64,000 bases of DNA from Symsagittifera roscoffensis (lineage: Eukaryota > Xenacoelomorpha > Acoela > Convolutidae), in the NCBI RefSeq assembly GCF_963678635.1, contig NC_087063.1:48557220-48621219 (forward strand). The letters run 5' to 3'. Shown piece after piece: positions 53,515-63,404 of this stretch; position 1 is the first letter of the stretch; each line of letters opens with the position of its first letter. The translations under genes and the position numbers were made by a program. The notes under the pieces were generated by a model. That model searched no databases. It saw only the letters and a program-made list of their open reading frames with translations, and was not told the origin of the DNA.

Positions 53515-54445
53515 AGAAAAGAAACTCAAATTACTCTACACGAAAGGTCCAGCTGCATTTGGTAGCGTTAAAAATTTAACAAATGCTAGTCAACTCTCAC
53601 CAAAAAAAGTTGAAAAATTTCTGAGATCTCAATCATCACATACAAAGTATGGATTGTTTCGTAAAACATATCCTCGGCTAAAAGTGATTGTTAACGATAT
53701 CAACGAAATTTGGTCTCTTGACTTGGCTTATGTTGATAAATTGGCTAAATATAACCGAGGGGTACGATATTTGTTAGTTGCTGTCGATTGCCTCTCTCGC
53801 TACTTACGAGTGGAACCCCTGAAGACCAAATATGCTAAGGAAACAACCGAAGCTTTCAAAAAAATGATCAAAACAAAACAACCAAAAAAAGTTTGGGTTG
53901 ACAAAGGCACCGAGTTTAAAGGAGAGTTCGAAAAGTTATGTACTAAACGAGAAATCATCAAATACAATACTCACAGTGAAAAAAAATCAGCGTTTGCCGA
54001 AAGAAACATTCGATCGCTGAAAAGTATTATGTACAAATACTTGGAGTTTGAATGGACTTACAGTTATATTGAAAAATTACAAAGTTTTGTTCAAACGATT
54101 AACTCACGCGTTAATAGAGTAACAAAATTGGCTCCAAACAAGGTCACAAGAAAACATGTACCTGCTTTAGTTTCATTAATTGCAAACAGTTCATCGAAGT
54201 TGGTACAGAAACCAAAATTTTATGTTGGTGACTATGTTCGAATAGCGAAGACTGACTTGCCTTTTAGAAAAGGTTACAAGCAGATTTTTACAGACGAAGT
54301 TTTTGAAATAGTTGCCATTCCTACTGTAAACCCTCCAACATACAGTCTCATTGATGCGGAAAAGGAAGAAATCAGCGGAAAATTTTATGAAAAAGAACTT
54401 AGTTTAATTGGAAACAAAGCTGATTATAACGAAAATGGGCAGTGA
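53429..54445 (+). CDS. int: Retroviral-type (rve/DDE) integrase
   Basis: This joins the element ends to host DNA, giving the 6-bp duplication. The frame is open from ATG 53210, but the first ~70 codons are Pro/Ser/Arg-rich and lie over the preceding gene. ATG 53429 (or 53438 or 53450) is more likely. From 53429 the catalytic residues are D98 (EIWSLDLAYVD), D158 (VWVDKGTEF) and E191 (KSAFAERNIRSLK). Before the core is a Polinton-type lead (TKGPAAFGSVKNL). The end (FYVGDYVRIAK, YKQIFTDEVFEI) is an SH3-like or chromodomain-like DNA-binding tail. The stop overlaps the next ATG by 11 nt. Confidence 0.93.
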   Translation: MTTMIKTMKAVKNRLRRRQQKNGNPTISEEKKLKLLYTKGPAAFGSVKNLTNASQLSPKKVEKFLRSQSSHTKYGLFRKTYPRLKVIVNDINEIWSLDLAYVDKLAKYNRGVRYLLVAVDCLSRYLRVEPLKTKYAKETTEAFKKMIKTKQPKKVWVDKGTEFKGEFEKLCTKREIIKYNTHSEKKSAFAERNIRSLKSIMYKYLEFEWTYSYIEKLQSFVQTINSRVNRVTKLAPNKVTRKHVPALVSLIANSSSKLVQKPKFYVGDYVRIAKTDLPFRKGYKQIFTDEVFEIVAIPTVNPPTYSLIDAEKEEISGKFYEKELSLIGNKADYNENGQ

Positions 54446-55304
54446 TGAGTTTACTGTACATTTGATTTCAACAGCATCAATGGATTATTTCCCAGGCAAC
54501 ACTTTGGCCAGTTTTAGAAATTTTTGTAAAGAAGAAATAGCTTTAGACGAAGATTGGAGAGTTGCTCTCTCAGAAATAATTTTCCCCACAAAATTAAACA
54601 ATGTTACTGATGAGGAATTTACGTACTTCAGAGCATCCGAAGTAGTAGCCAGTAAATCCAACGCTGGCAATCGGAATACAATTTCCAGACCCTACTATGG
54701 CGAAAAAGTTTTTATCAAATCAGGAGAGTACACTTTTATAGAACAATTGATTAATGAGATAAAAACAAAACTCAAAGACAAAATTCATTTTGATGCGAGT
54801 CCTCAAGAAATCACGAATAGCATGAGCATTTGGATGAACGCAAATGAAGGAATCTCATTCCCAAGTCCCCAAATACCCAGTCTGTTAGGCTACAATGCAA
54901 AGCTTGATGAGAACGGTGAATATCACATTGGTTACAAAATGATACCCTCCTTCGATGCATCTTATGAGGGAAACGAACTGTACGAATCTCATTTCCCATA
55001 TGACTTATCAAGTGGGACAAGTCTAATTTTTGTCTATATTGACATTATTCAATACCAAACTGTTGGTGATGCAAAGGCCCCATTGTTACGCGTCATTGAT
55101 TCAAATAGACGCATCAAAAACGGTAGTGCCTGCAGCATTGAACCTAATCATCGAAAAAACTTCACTAATTTAGACTACAAAAAATTATTCACTTCATCTG
55201 TACAATCAATATCGGTACAGTTGCGCACAGAAACTGGAAGACTAGTGCCCTTTGCAGGAACTGGTAAAGTTGTGTTGACTCTAAAATTCAAGCGTTTTGA
55301 TTGA
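54435..55304 (+). CDS. Minor capsid (penton-like) protein (289 aa)
   Basis: ATG 54435 is preferred over the earlier TTG 54408. The N-terminus FTVHLISTASMDYFPGNTLA, then DWRVALSEIIFP, and the C-terminus ISVQLRTETGRLVPF and VVLTLKFKRF are the signatures of the single-jelly-roll penton protein of Polintons. It should occupy capsid vertices. Length agrees with the family. It starts within the integrase stop and ends 6 nt before the next gene. Confidence 0.85.
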   Translation: MGSDEFTVHLISTASMDYFPGNTLASFRNFCKEEIALDEDWRVALSEIIFPTKLNNVTDEEFTYFRASEVVASKSNAGNRNTISRPYYGEKVFIKSGEYTFIEQLINEIKTKLKDKIHFDASPQEITNSMSIWMNANEGISFPSPQIPSLLGYNAKLDENGEYHIGYKMIPSFDASYEGNELYESHFPYDLSSGTSLIFVYIDIIQYQTVGDAKAPLLRVIDSNRRIKNGSACSIEPNHRKNFTNLDYKKLFTSSVQSISVQLRTETGRLVPFAGTGKVVLTLKFKRFD

Positions 55305-55310
55305 AAACCA

Positions 55311-55733
55311 ATGGAACAATATTATGCAAAGCAAGCTTCACTTCCTCATTTCTCTGGACACTACCGACAACGCGGCAGTGGATTTGGCGCTTTGGCTGCT
55401 GGTATTGGTCGTGTTGCTATACCGTTTGCACGACGGGTTATTCTACCGGCAGCGAAAAAACTGGGCAGAGAACTTTTGATGAGTGCAGCGCCAGAACTAA
55501 TTGATGTCGCTATGAAAAAGAAGTCTCCTAAACAAGCATTGAAAAACACTGTCACAAAAACTGCAAGAAAACAACTCGGTGGTGGTAGACGACGTCGTCG
55601 AAAGACACCAATGAATGGATTACGAAGAAGAAGGTCAGTAGGGGCTCGAAAAAGAAAAACAACCATTCGAAGAAAAACCAGACCAGTGAGAAGTCGAGCA
55701 GATTTTTTCTCAAACATAAAAAATGATCGCTAA
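55311..55733 (+). CDS. Basic pX/core-like virion protein (140 aa)
   Basis: The N-terminal half has HYRQRGSGFGALAAGIGRV and then a hydrophobic/amphipathic stretch with GRELLMSAAPELID. The C-terminal half is Arg/Lys-rich (GGGRRRRRKT, RRRRSVGARKRKTT). This bipartite form recurs in Polintons between penton and major capsid genes and resembles adenovirus core protein pX or pVI types. It probably binds the packaged DNA or the inner capsid face. Its stop overlaps the MCP start by 11 nt. Confidence 0.75.
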   Translation: MEQYYAKQASLPHFSGHYRQRGSGFGALAAGIGRVAIPFARRVILPAAKKLGRELLMSAAPELIDVAMKKKSPKQALKNTVTKTARKQLGGGRRRRRKTPMNGLRRRRSVGARKRKTTIRRKTRPVRSRADFFSNIKNDR

Positions 55734-57030
55734 TTTGTTACCCAATGAAGCTACCCATAGCTCTCTAGATTTGTTTGAAAAACAACCTCTTTTGATTACT
55801 TTTGAAAACGCTTTTGATCAAAAAATTGGACCTGTTTATTCACCCAATGGACCAATGCTTGAATTTGAAATCACCGGTGACCGTAATAATTTTGTTGACC
55901 TGCAAAAAATTTATTTGGAAATACGATGCAAAGTAACGCAATCAAATGGAGCTGATCTGCGATACGACAACACTGATGCTACTGTGTCTGATTCACCGTT
56001 CCTCGTAAACAACTCCCTGTATTCCCTTTTCTCTGACTGTACCCTCTCTGCTAATGGACTCAAAATCTCAAATGCCAATAGTAATTTTGCGCATAAAAGC
56101 TTTATTGGAACAGAATTTTCTAACAGCAAAGGAGCCAAGGACTCATGGCTTAAGTGTCAGGGATATCGTTTTGAAAACAATCCCGCTGCAATCGATGCAG
56201 CTGATTTCACATCTCAACGAGAACTGGTCCGTGAATCGAGGGAAATTTGGTTCTATGGACCCGCTGGAGTTGATTTTTTCACATGTGACAAGCATTTGTT
56301 GAGCGGTGTTACCCTCAGACTTTCCTACAGACGTTCTCATGAAGACTTTCTCATTATATCGGAAGATGCTGCCAAGCATTACAAGCTGCAAATACTCGAA
56401 GCGAACCTATATGTTAGAAAAATGACTGTGACCGACCATGTGCTCTCTGCCATTGAATCAACTTTGCTCAAAACTCCTGCGAACTACCCATATCAAGAAG
56501 AAATTACAAAAACATTTCTTGCAACAGCTGGTCAGCGCAGCTGGCAACAGGAAGATATTTTTGCTCGTGAACCGGTGAGACAAATTATCATAGCATTGAA
56601 CACAAATAATGCATTTCTAGGAACAAACCGAACGAATCCTTTTCATTATCAAAAATTTGGACTGGAGCAAGTTACTTTGAGACGAAATGGTTTACCAATA
56701 GCAAGTACACCAATCAGTACACAAGATCATAAGCGTCTCTTCTTCAACACACTATCAGCGCTGGGTTTGTTGCACTGCGGGCTGGGAATCACTCTGGATA
56801 ACTACCAACAGCACTTTATTATGTGTTTTGATCTCACTAGCACACAGCAGGCAGCTCATGACTTCTTGCATCCAGAACTTACTAACTGCTCAGTTTCACT
56901 CGATCTTCAATTCTCAAACGCTTTGACAGCAAACCTGGAAATTTTTGTTTGGGGTATACGCTCATCCAATGTATTTATTACCTCCGACCGCAAAGTCACA
57001 AAGAACGTCCTTCCCATTTCGACAGTCTGA
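55723..57030 (+). CDS. mcp: Major capsid protein, double jelly roll (435 aa)
   Basis: ATG 55723. Key stretches are ISFVDLQKIYLEIR-like NNFVDLQKIYLEIRCKV, the segment NNSLYSLFSDCTLSANGLKI, FDLTSTQQAAHDFLHP and LEIFVWGIRSSNVFIT near the end. Order and size fit the hexon-like major capsid protein of Polintons, which forms trimers with pseudo-hexagonal symmetry. The gene is undamaged. It lies between the core protein and the protease, the usual place. Confidence 0.88.
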   Translation: MIANLLPNEATHSSLDLFEKQPLLITFENAFDQKIGPVYSPNGPMLEFEITGDRNNFVDLQKIYLEIRCKVTQSNGADLRYDNTDATVSDSPFLVNNSLYSLFSDCTLSANGLKISNANSNFAHKSFIGTEFSNSKGAKDSWLKCQGYRFENNPAAIDAADFTSQRELVRESREIWFYGPAGVDFFTCDKHLLSGVTLRLSYRRSHEDFLIISEDAAKHYKLQILEANLYVRKMTVTDHVLSAIESTLLKTPANYPYQEEITKTFLATAGQRSWQQEDIFAREPVRQIIIALNTNNAFLGTNRTNPFHYQKFGLEQVTLRRNGLPIASTPISTQDHKRLFFNTLSALGLLHCGLGITLDNYQQHFIMCFDLTSTQQAAHDFLHPELTNCSVSLDLQFSNALTANLEIFVWGIRSSNVFITSDRKVTKNVLPISTV

Positions 57031-57032
57031 AA

Positions 57033-57479
57033 ATGGATGAAATCCAGTTGCAGGACCTCATTCAGAATTGTAAACATCTGAAATATAAGTTTTTTGGAGT
57101 ATTTGCAGCCGACAATTTTCCACCTCACATCCCAAACAACATCTTTATGATTGTGAACACTTCAAAATCAGATTCTCCGGGGACACATTGGATTGTGATA
57201 TGCAACAGAAGAAATGTTTTATACTTCGCTGATCCTCTCGGTCTTCCTCTCTGGCAGTACACCAATCTGTATAAACGATTGAACGAGAATTTTCATCAAG
57301 TGACTGAATTGATGACAAACTTTCCCATGCAAGACTCAAACTCTACCATGTGCGGTTCTTTTTGTATTTATATTGCACATTTGATTTTTGATAAAAACTT
57401 TAATGGTGATGCTTCTGATTTTGTTTATATAACTGATCATGTTTTGAAACGTTTCCTAACTCACATGCGTACCCATTAA
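57033..57479 (+). CDS. pro: Adenain-like cysteine protease (148 aa)
   Basis: ATG 57033 lies 2 nt after the MCP stop; the frame opens earlier only as overlap with MCP. The triad is H52 (GTHWIVI), D67 (YFADPLG) and C107 (TMCGSFC), with the oxyanion Gln at 100 (FPMQDS). This matches the Ulp1/adenain family, which matures virion proteins. All active-site residues are present. It is the last gene of the block. Confidence 0.92.
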   Translation: MDEIQLQDLIQNCKHLKYKFFGVFAADNFPPHIPNNIFMIVNTSKSDSPGTHWIVICNRRNVLYFADPLGLPLWQYTNLYKRLNENFHQVTELMTNFPMQDSNSTMCGSFCIYIAHLIFDKNFNGDASDFVYITDHVLKRFLTHMRTH

Positions 57480-58380
57480 CTAACCATTTAATATGGTTGA
57501 TTTATACATTTTACAATTCAATTTTGAACAATACATTCTTTTAGTAATTGAAATTTTACCCAATTGTTAACTGAATAGCAGTAATTCGAGAAGTTAAGCT
57601 TTTTATCAAAGTGAGAAAAAAAGTACAAAATCGATCTATGGGGGGATATCACCATACCAGCTACTGTTGCCTCCTTTCAGTACAATTTCCGGACGGGTTT
57701 CGAAACGCCGCCTTTCGGCTGAGAGTCGAGCGCCATGCGTTTTCCTCTACTCGGACCCCAAGAAATTTTGTTCCACTTCAATTTTATAGTAACAAGTTAG
57801 GTACACGTCTTAGAAATGGTTGCAGCAAAATTAATGGGCACTTTTGGCTTTCATCAGTGTTCTCGTTTTTCAAGATCTTTAGCCACTTCAACCTTTTAGC
57901 TCTTTCAACCTTTCTATCAAATCAAAGTTTTTGTCATAGATTTCAGACGTTTATTTTTCAGTCTCCTGTAGACACGGAAAATGGAAATGTCAAAATTTTC
58001 AAGCCAATTTCATCATTTTAGAGTTTTCAGTGTTCCATAATTTTTCTTTGTTTTTACCTTCAATTGGCTGAACGAAATTTTTCATTCTTATTTTGGTCAA
58101 ATTGATTATTAATTTTTGCCTAAATAGAGGTGGCGGCCGCCGCACTTGACGAATTTTGCTTTCTTCGAGATTCAGTAATAAAACATGCATTTTTGAAGGA
58201 AATCGTTCACCGCAGCCAACAGTTAAGCTACGCTGCCAAAATCTTGTGCTTTTCTATATACCATATAGTTTGGTCGCATATAATAGGTATATAACGTCAT
58301 TTTACATGTAAACAAACCAATACCCCCAAACTTTAGAAGGGAAAACATGCACCGACCAAAACCTAATTCCATTCCCGTTT
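57480..58380. other. Polinton right subterminal region
   Basis: 900 bp without a recognised gene. The frame at 57611-58021 starts at GTG and matches nothing I know. GGTGGCGGCCGCCGC (about 58129-58143) is a GC-rich palindrome standing out from the AT-rich surroundings. Confidence 0.5.
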
Positions 58381-58641
58381 CCACAACGTTCAGTGGGAAT
58401 ACTCAATAATATACCGAAGTTTTACATGAGGACTATTAGGTATAAAATTATTTATGGTGACAATTAGGATTATTACATAGTGACCATTAGGTATAAAATT
58501 ATATGTGGTGACAATTAGGATTATTACATGGTGACCATTGCTGATCATTTAATACATGGTGACCATTATGATTTATACCTAATGGTCATCCATGTATGAC
58601 AACCCCCCCCCCCGATCCTAACGCACTATATGCATACTACT
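58381..58641. repeat. Right terminal inverted repeat (261 bp)
   Basis: Complement of the left repeat with the same outer end (CACTATATGCATACTACT) and a run of C. It carries one additional ~49-bp unit of the internal tandem repeat (ACCTAATGGTCACTATGTAA on the complement). Confidence 0.93.
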
Positions 58642-58647
58642 GACCTC
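58642..58647. repeat. 6-bp target site duplication (right), GACCTC
   Basis: Same six bases as 39788-39793, directly after the element end. The Gypsy LTR then resumes with AACAAATTTAGATTTAG, matching copy 1 near 7660-7690. Confidence 0.92.
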
Positions 58648-60084
58648 AACAAATTTAGATTTAGCAAATTCAAAAAACACATAAGATCTAAGATCCAAAC
58701 AAAAAACACAAAAACAATGAGAAATATTAAAAACTTACCTCCACGTTACAATAAGTCTAATCAATACCAAAGAATATTAAAGTTCACCCCAGGTCAGAAT
58801 CCGAACAACGACCGAGCCTCTAATTAGTGAAACGAAAAAGCAGACTGCAACGACTACTTCTCTACAAGATTATCAATGCAGTATATTTTCATTCCCTGGT
58901 TTTTAAATAATTTACTTGTAGCAGTAAGATCCGTTTTTAAAGCCATATACTTCTCAAGAATGTATAAACAATAATATATGATATAACAACAACTGATAAT
59001 AAGATACAAATGTTCATTTCTAACAAACTTGCAGTAACTTTAAATCTTTTGATAGTTTTAATTTAATTTAATCAAAAAACACAAAAATTAGCTAATAAAC
59101 CATTTTAAAGTTAGTTTTATTAGATTCAAAAACGTTCCTTGCTTCTAAAGGATATCTTCATTTTCGCACAAACCAAGTTTTCGTGTTCTTTCATCTAAAA
59201 CATACCCATAATGACTCAGAAAATAATATCATTTCAACTTAAAACTTTTAATCAACCCTTTCTAAAATTTATAGCCTTTTATTAAACCGAAACCTTAAAA
59301 TTAAATATCGTTAAGGCTTATACTTGTTTGGTAACAACCTAAATTTTCTCTAAACCAGATCATCAAGGTTATCCTTGGATCTTTAATTTTAAACATAATT
59401 CTAAATTTTAATTTATCTGAAAACATTTGATCATCAAGGCTTTTCTTGGATCAATTAGGATAATTTTGGTCTACCCACTTCTTTTTAAAAATGTCAAATT
59501 CACTCTCCGAATTTTATCAACGACCAAAGACTGATAGAAATTGTTGAATAACTAACCGTTTTAACTAACAATTTTCCTATCTAGCAGTTTAGGAAAATAA
59601 TAAACCTAACCCCTGGATTTTGAAAGCATCATTCTAACACTTATATTAAAAGATAATTTAGGAAACAAACAAACAAAAATACTCCGCAATTGTTTAATTA
59701 AAGACAAAAGATACGATCCTGTAATTACACTACTTGAAAATAATTTAGGATCCATCAGATCAAAAAAAAACAGACAAGAAAGAAGGCCTCAATCATAAAA
59801 GAAAAACAAATTTTTAATCAAAAACTCTCTAGAGTACCAAACGCAGTTTCGGAATGTGACTCAACTACATTACAAGAACTTCAAAGTCTTCGAGATTTAA
59901 TCAACGATAAAAACAAACCAATAAACGACCAAAAACAGTTTTCGGAATCAGAATCCACAACAGCATCATCTATAAAAGGAAAATGCGTAAGAAAAAAAAT
60001 CATATATCCGCAAACCAGTAATAGTTGGAAAAAACCGATAAGGCATATTGAAAGTTACACAATAACCGTAATCCCGAAGGAAAA
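58648..60084 (+). repeat. LTR and leader of Gypsy copy 2 (rest)
   Basis: No genes. GATCATCAAGG-TT-TCCTTGGATC occurs at about 59358-59383, again at about 59427-59453, and a weaker form at about 59310, matching palindromes in copy 1 near 7012-7075. Confidence 0.6.
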
Positions 60085-61126
60085 ATGATTCAATGCGATG
60101 AAAATTTTGACGATGGTTTTTGTCTTCTCTTTGCGCGTGTAAAAAAAAATGCTGAAGTAAAAATTAAAAGAAAAGTACTCGATCACTATTTAGCAGGCAT
60201 CAGTAACATCAATTTACGGCATACTTGCTATCGAAAATCTACCACCACGATCATCAAATCAACCGCCACACCGAATACAAACAGATGATATACGTTATAT
60301 TTCTCGAAATCTTTCACAGAATATATCAAGAATATTCAACATCAAATCTTACAAAAAAAACAATCTCAATTTTCAGGAATTATGTTTTTTTCCATCCTTA
60401 TAGCTTTAGTTTTATATTAGAAACAAATGAAACAATCTACTTATCACCACCGCAAACATCTCGACACACAAAAGTCAGAGGAGAAATAAATCTTTTCTCA
60501 CCATTTTTCAGACTAACTTCGTGGAACACTCACTGACAAGAAAAACAACAAATAAGAAAAACTGATCAAGGAGTAATCCTAGATTGATTCATTATAGTTT
60601 TTTTTCAACACAAAATAATTCTAATTTCATAAGCAAGAAAACCTTTCGAACACAAACAAACGACCAATCAATATTAGCAGACAAAACAAATAATGTATGG
60701 CAACCTCAATGGTGTCATTTACTGTTTTTTAGTAAGCTAAATGATATTTCAAGTGAAGCAATCGCTACTATTTCCGTACATAGAGATTATTTAGGAGTAA
60801 ATGTACTCTTAAGTTTAACTGACACCCTTAAATATAATACAATTGTTAATGATAGAACAAGCAATAACAGCTTAATTTCAAATTTCATAAAAACACAAGA
60901 AACTCTTAACGGAACTATAAATTTAACACAACAAGATATCCAAACTCCATCACATTTTGTAAATGAAGAAATAGTTGAATCACTACCTACAACAACACAA
61001 CAAAACTTTCCCCCATTCGCCCAAAACTTACGACACCATACAAAAAAAAATCCACGAATAACCATTCAATTAACAGTAAAACCATCTGTTGTTCCAAAGT
61101 ATTCACAAATGGGTTATCAAACATAA
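60085..61126 (+). pseudogene. Gag N-terminal remnants, Gypsy copy 2
   Basis: Three broken frames match copy 1: DENFDD and TPNTNR (60085-60288), IFLEIFHRIYQEYSTSNL (60225-60536) and, in 60584-61126, QDIQTPSHFVNEEIVESLP followed by IQLTVKPSVVPKYSQMGYQT. The last corresponds to residues ~75-150 of the intact Gag at 3814-5547. Breaks are frameshifts and stops. Confidence 0.7.
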
Positions 61127-61689
61127 CGACCAACAACCAAGTCGCGACAATAAAACAAATAAAAGCATCCAAGCTGCAATAACTTTGCTAGTCATAACTA
61201 TGAATTTTTCACAAATAGTAAAATAGGCAATCCAATAGCAAAATCACTTTCTCAAACACAAAATCAACTACAAGAACAATATAATTATACTAAAAAAAAC
61301 AAAAACAAATAACATCTGATCTCAATCAGTATTTTTCAAAAATATAGGAAAAAATCCGACAGACGACACCAAAAATTACCCATTTTTTCAACAAATAAAA
61401 ACCCAACTAGCAGGCAATTCACGAGAAGCCAACCACATTACTCTGATGATGAAGGTTACTTCTATCAAAATCAACAACAACATAATCATAATAACCAACG
61501 AAACAATCACTGAATTAATAAAGATCAAACAGATGATATTTTTCAACCAGATATGTTTGATTTTTATATGAACTCTCGACAATCACGGCAAACACAATAA
61601 CAAAATTTTCCAAAGGCGAAGTCAGTTACAACCTAGTAATAACATATAATCACAAAACCATACAAATACTCAAGATTGTCAACCCGAGT

Positions 61690-62400
61690 CAATGAGTAAC
61701 GAAAACCCATTACTTTATTACTTACAACAGCATGAAATCCCAAAAAATCAACTAACAAACTTTAAACAAATACCTAACACAACAAAATCACTAAAAATTA
61801 CTATACATCTTTACCTTATGGATGGATCATCTTAAACATCCAATGAACCGCTCATGGTAATTACAGGAACAATTCTGTATTAAACTACTTAAAGGCTGTT
61901 ACAGCAAATTTAATATTAAACATAAGCAAAGAACCTATAAACCTAAATCTACATCAAAATTGGATACATAGAAGTACAGCATTAACCCAAACCACACTCG
62001 AAGGCTCAGCTCAAAAACGGTTTACAGTTTTATCTATAGAAACTAATTCCGACGGGAAAAGATTTACACAAGAATTTTCAGAAGTTTTCGACTCTGAAAA
62101 AAATAAACAGCATCAAAGAACTTTTGGCAACAAAGTTCGTAGACTCCCAAACAAAACAATAAAACAATTCGCAGTAGGAATCGAAATTCTGGTTGGAAAA
62201 GCTTTTCTCCTAATACACATGATTGAAAAAACACCAAATGCAATAAAAAAGAGCATCACACCCATCATCAACCCGAGAATTCGATAAAGATTTCCGAAAA
62301 CTAGTAGATGATTTAGAACAAGCTGAAATCATAATAATTTCAGAGGAAACTGAAAAATTAAAACTACATTACATAAGAAATGTCCAAACAACAACTTAAC
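61690..62400 (+). pseudogene. Gag core remnant, Gypsy copy 2
   Basis: Short frames match the Gag core of copy 1: LYYLQQHEI, YLMDGSS, QLKNGLQFYL, KFVDSQTKQ and FRKLVDDLEQAEIIIISEET (the last near 62290-62350). Many stops separate them. Confidence 0.65.
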
Positions 62401-62519
62401 CTATCAATAATATCCAAGAATCTGACAACAAATTACTCAAATCTATAAGATCTATCAAAAAAATCAAAACTTCAAAAGCAAGACATCATTCAAAAAACTA
62501 ATATCGTAGATATGGAATA

Positions 62520-63400
62520 TGGACATCGCATCGCTAAATGCAGACGAAACAAAAGGACAATTTAAATAGACCACCAAAACACAAAGTATCAAGCAAATCT
62601 TTTTATTAATACATGGAAAAAGATCAGAATTTAACAAATAAAAAAATCAAAGTAACAACAGCTCAGGGAAACCACTCCCAATAGCTATATTACAAACAGA
62701 TTACAATCCCTCCACTAAAATAGTTATTGCGAAAGACCACCAGGTCGACAAAATTCACAAAAATATTCACAAAACTGATTTAGTAAATCAAATACTCAAA
62801 ACAATCAGTATCGAACTATTTACTCTGGATCAAACTTTAATAGAAGTAATTACTCAAACTATAGAAGAAAGTGTTCAAATTCCAACCTTCGGAATAGATA
62901 CTATTCCAATAACCGTTCAAGAATTTCTTCAAAAACCCGATATCAAATTCATTCAAATAATCGCAATAGAACTTAATCAGATAATAGATCACAAAAGTAT
63001 TCTAACATTAGAACATACAATAATTACTAAATTAAAAGCTCCCATGATAATTCTAGAACTAGAAATAACAACTGTCAAACAGATCAGGAAATTATTCTCA
63101 GTCACCGCATTGAAATAATAATATTTTTTTTTCATCAAGCAAAACCAAAACTAGAGAAGAGGTACAGCGAAACATCATAGACAAATCAACCAAGTACAAT
63201 CTACGAATGAAACAATCCAGATGCTCCAGGTTTTTGGCAATACAGAACTTCAGAATTACAACTAAACCACAGCACTGTGAAAGCACAGATGACGAAAGCT
63301 ATTCAGAAAAAAAAACACTCATTTTTTAACATGCATACATTAGAACATGAATATGAAACACCATTTGAATCGAATCGAATCCAACCACCATCAAGTAAAA
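62520..63400 (+). pseudogene. Zinc knuckle and linker remnant, Gypsy copy 2
   Basis: YGHRIAKCRRN (about 62520-62560) is the knuckle. An Asn/Ser/Arg-rich linker follows, ending with CESTDDESYSEK at about 63270-63310, as in copy 1. The sequence then passes directly to RT connection sequence, so protease and RT palm are deleted. Confidence 0.6.
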
Positions 63401-63404
63401 CTAA

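Larger units (their letters stand above)
39794..58641. mobile_element. Polinton/Maverick (polintovirus-like) element, complete, 18,848 bp
   Basis: The ends are 5'-AGTAGTATGCATATAGTGC and its complement ending CT-3', with long inverted repeats and a 6-bp target duplication. It encodes the diagnostic set: protein-primed DNA polymerase B, retroviral-type integrase, packaging ATPase, adenain-like protease, major and minor capsid proteins. The gene order has PolB and one small gene leftward from one arm and all others rightward. Everything except PolB appears open, so the insertion is recent compared with the Gypsy copy it interrupts. Confidence 0.95.

Noticed and set aside
57611-58021. 136-codon plus-strand frame after the protease
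   Set aside because: It starts only at GTG, has no recognisable motif and lies in the subterminal region.
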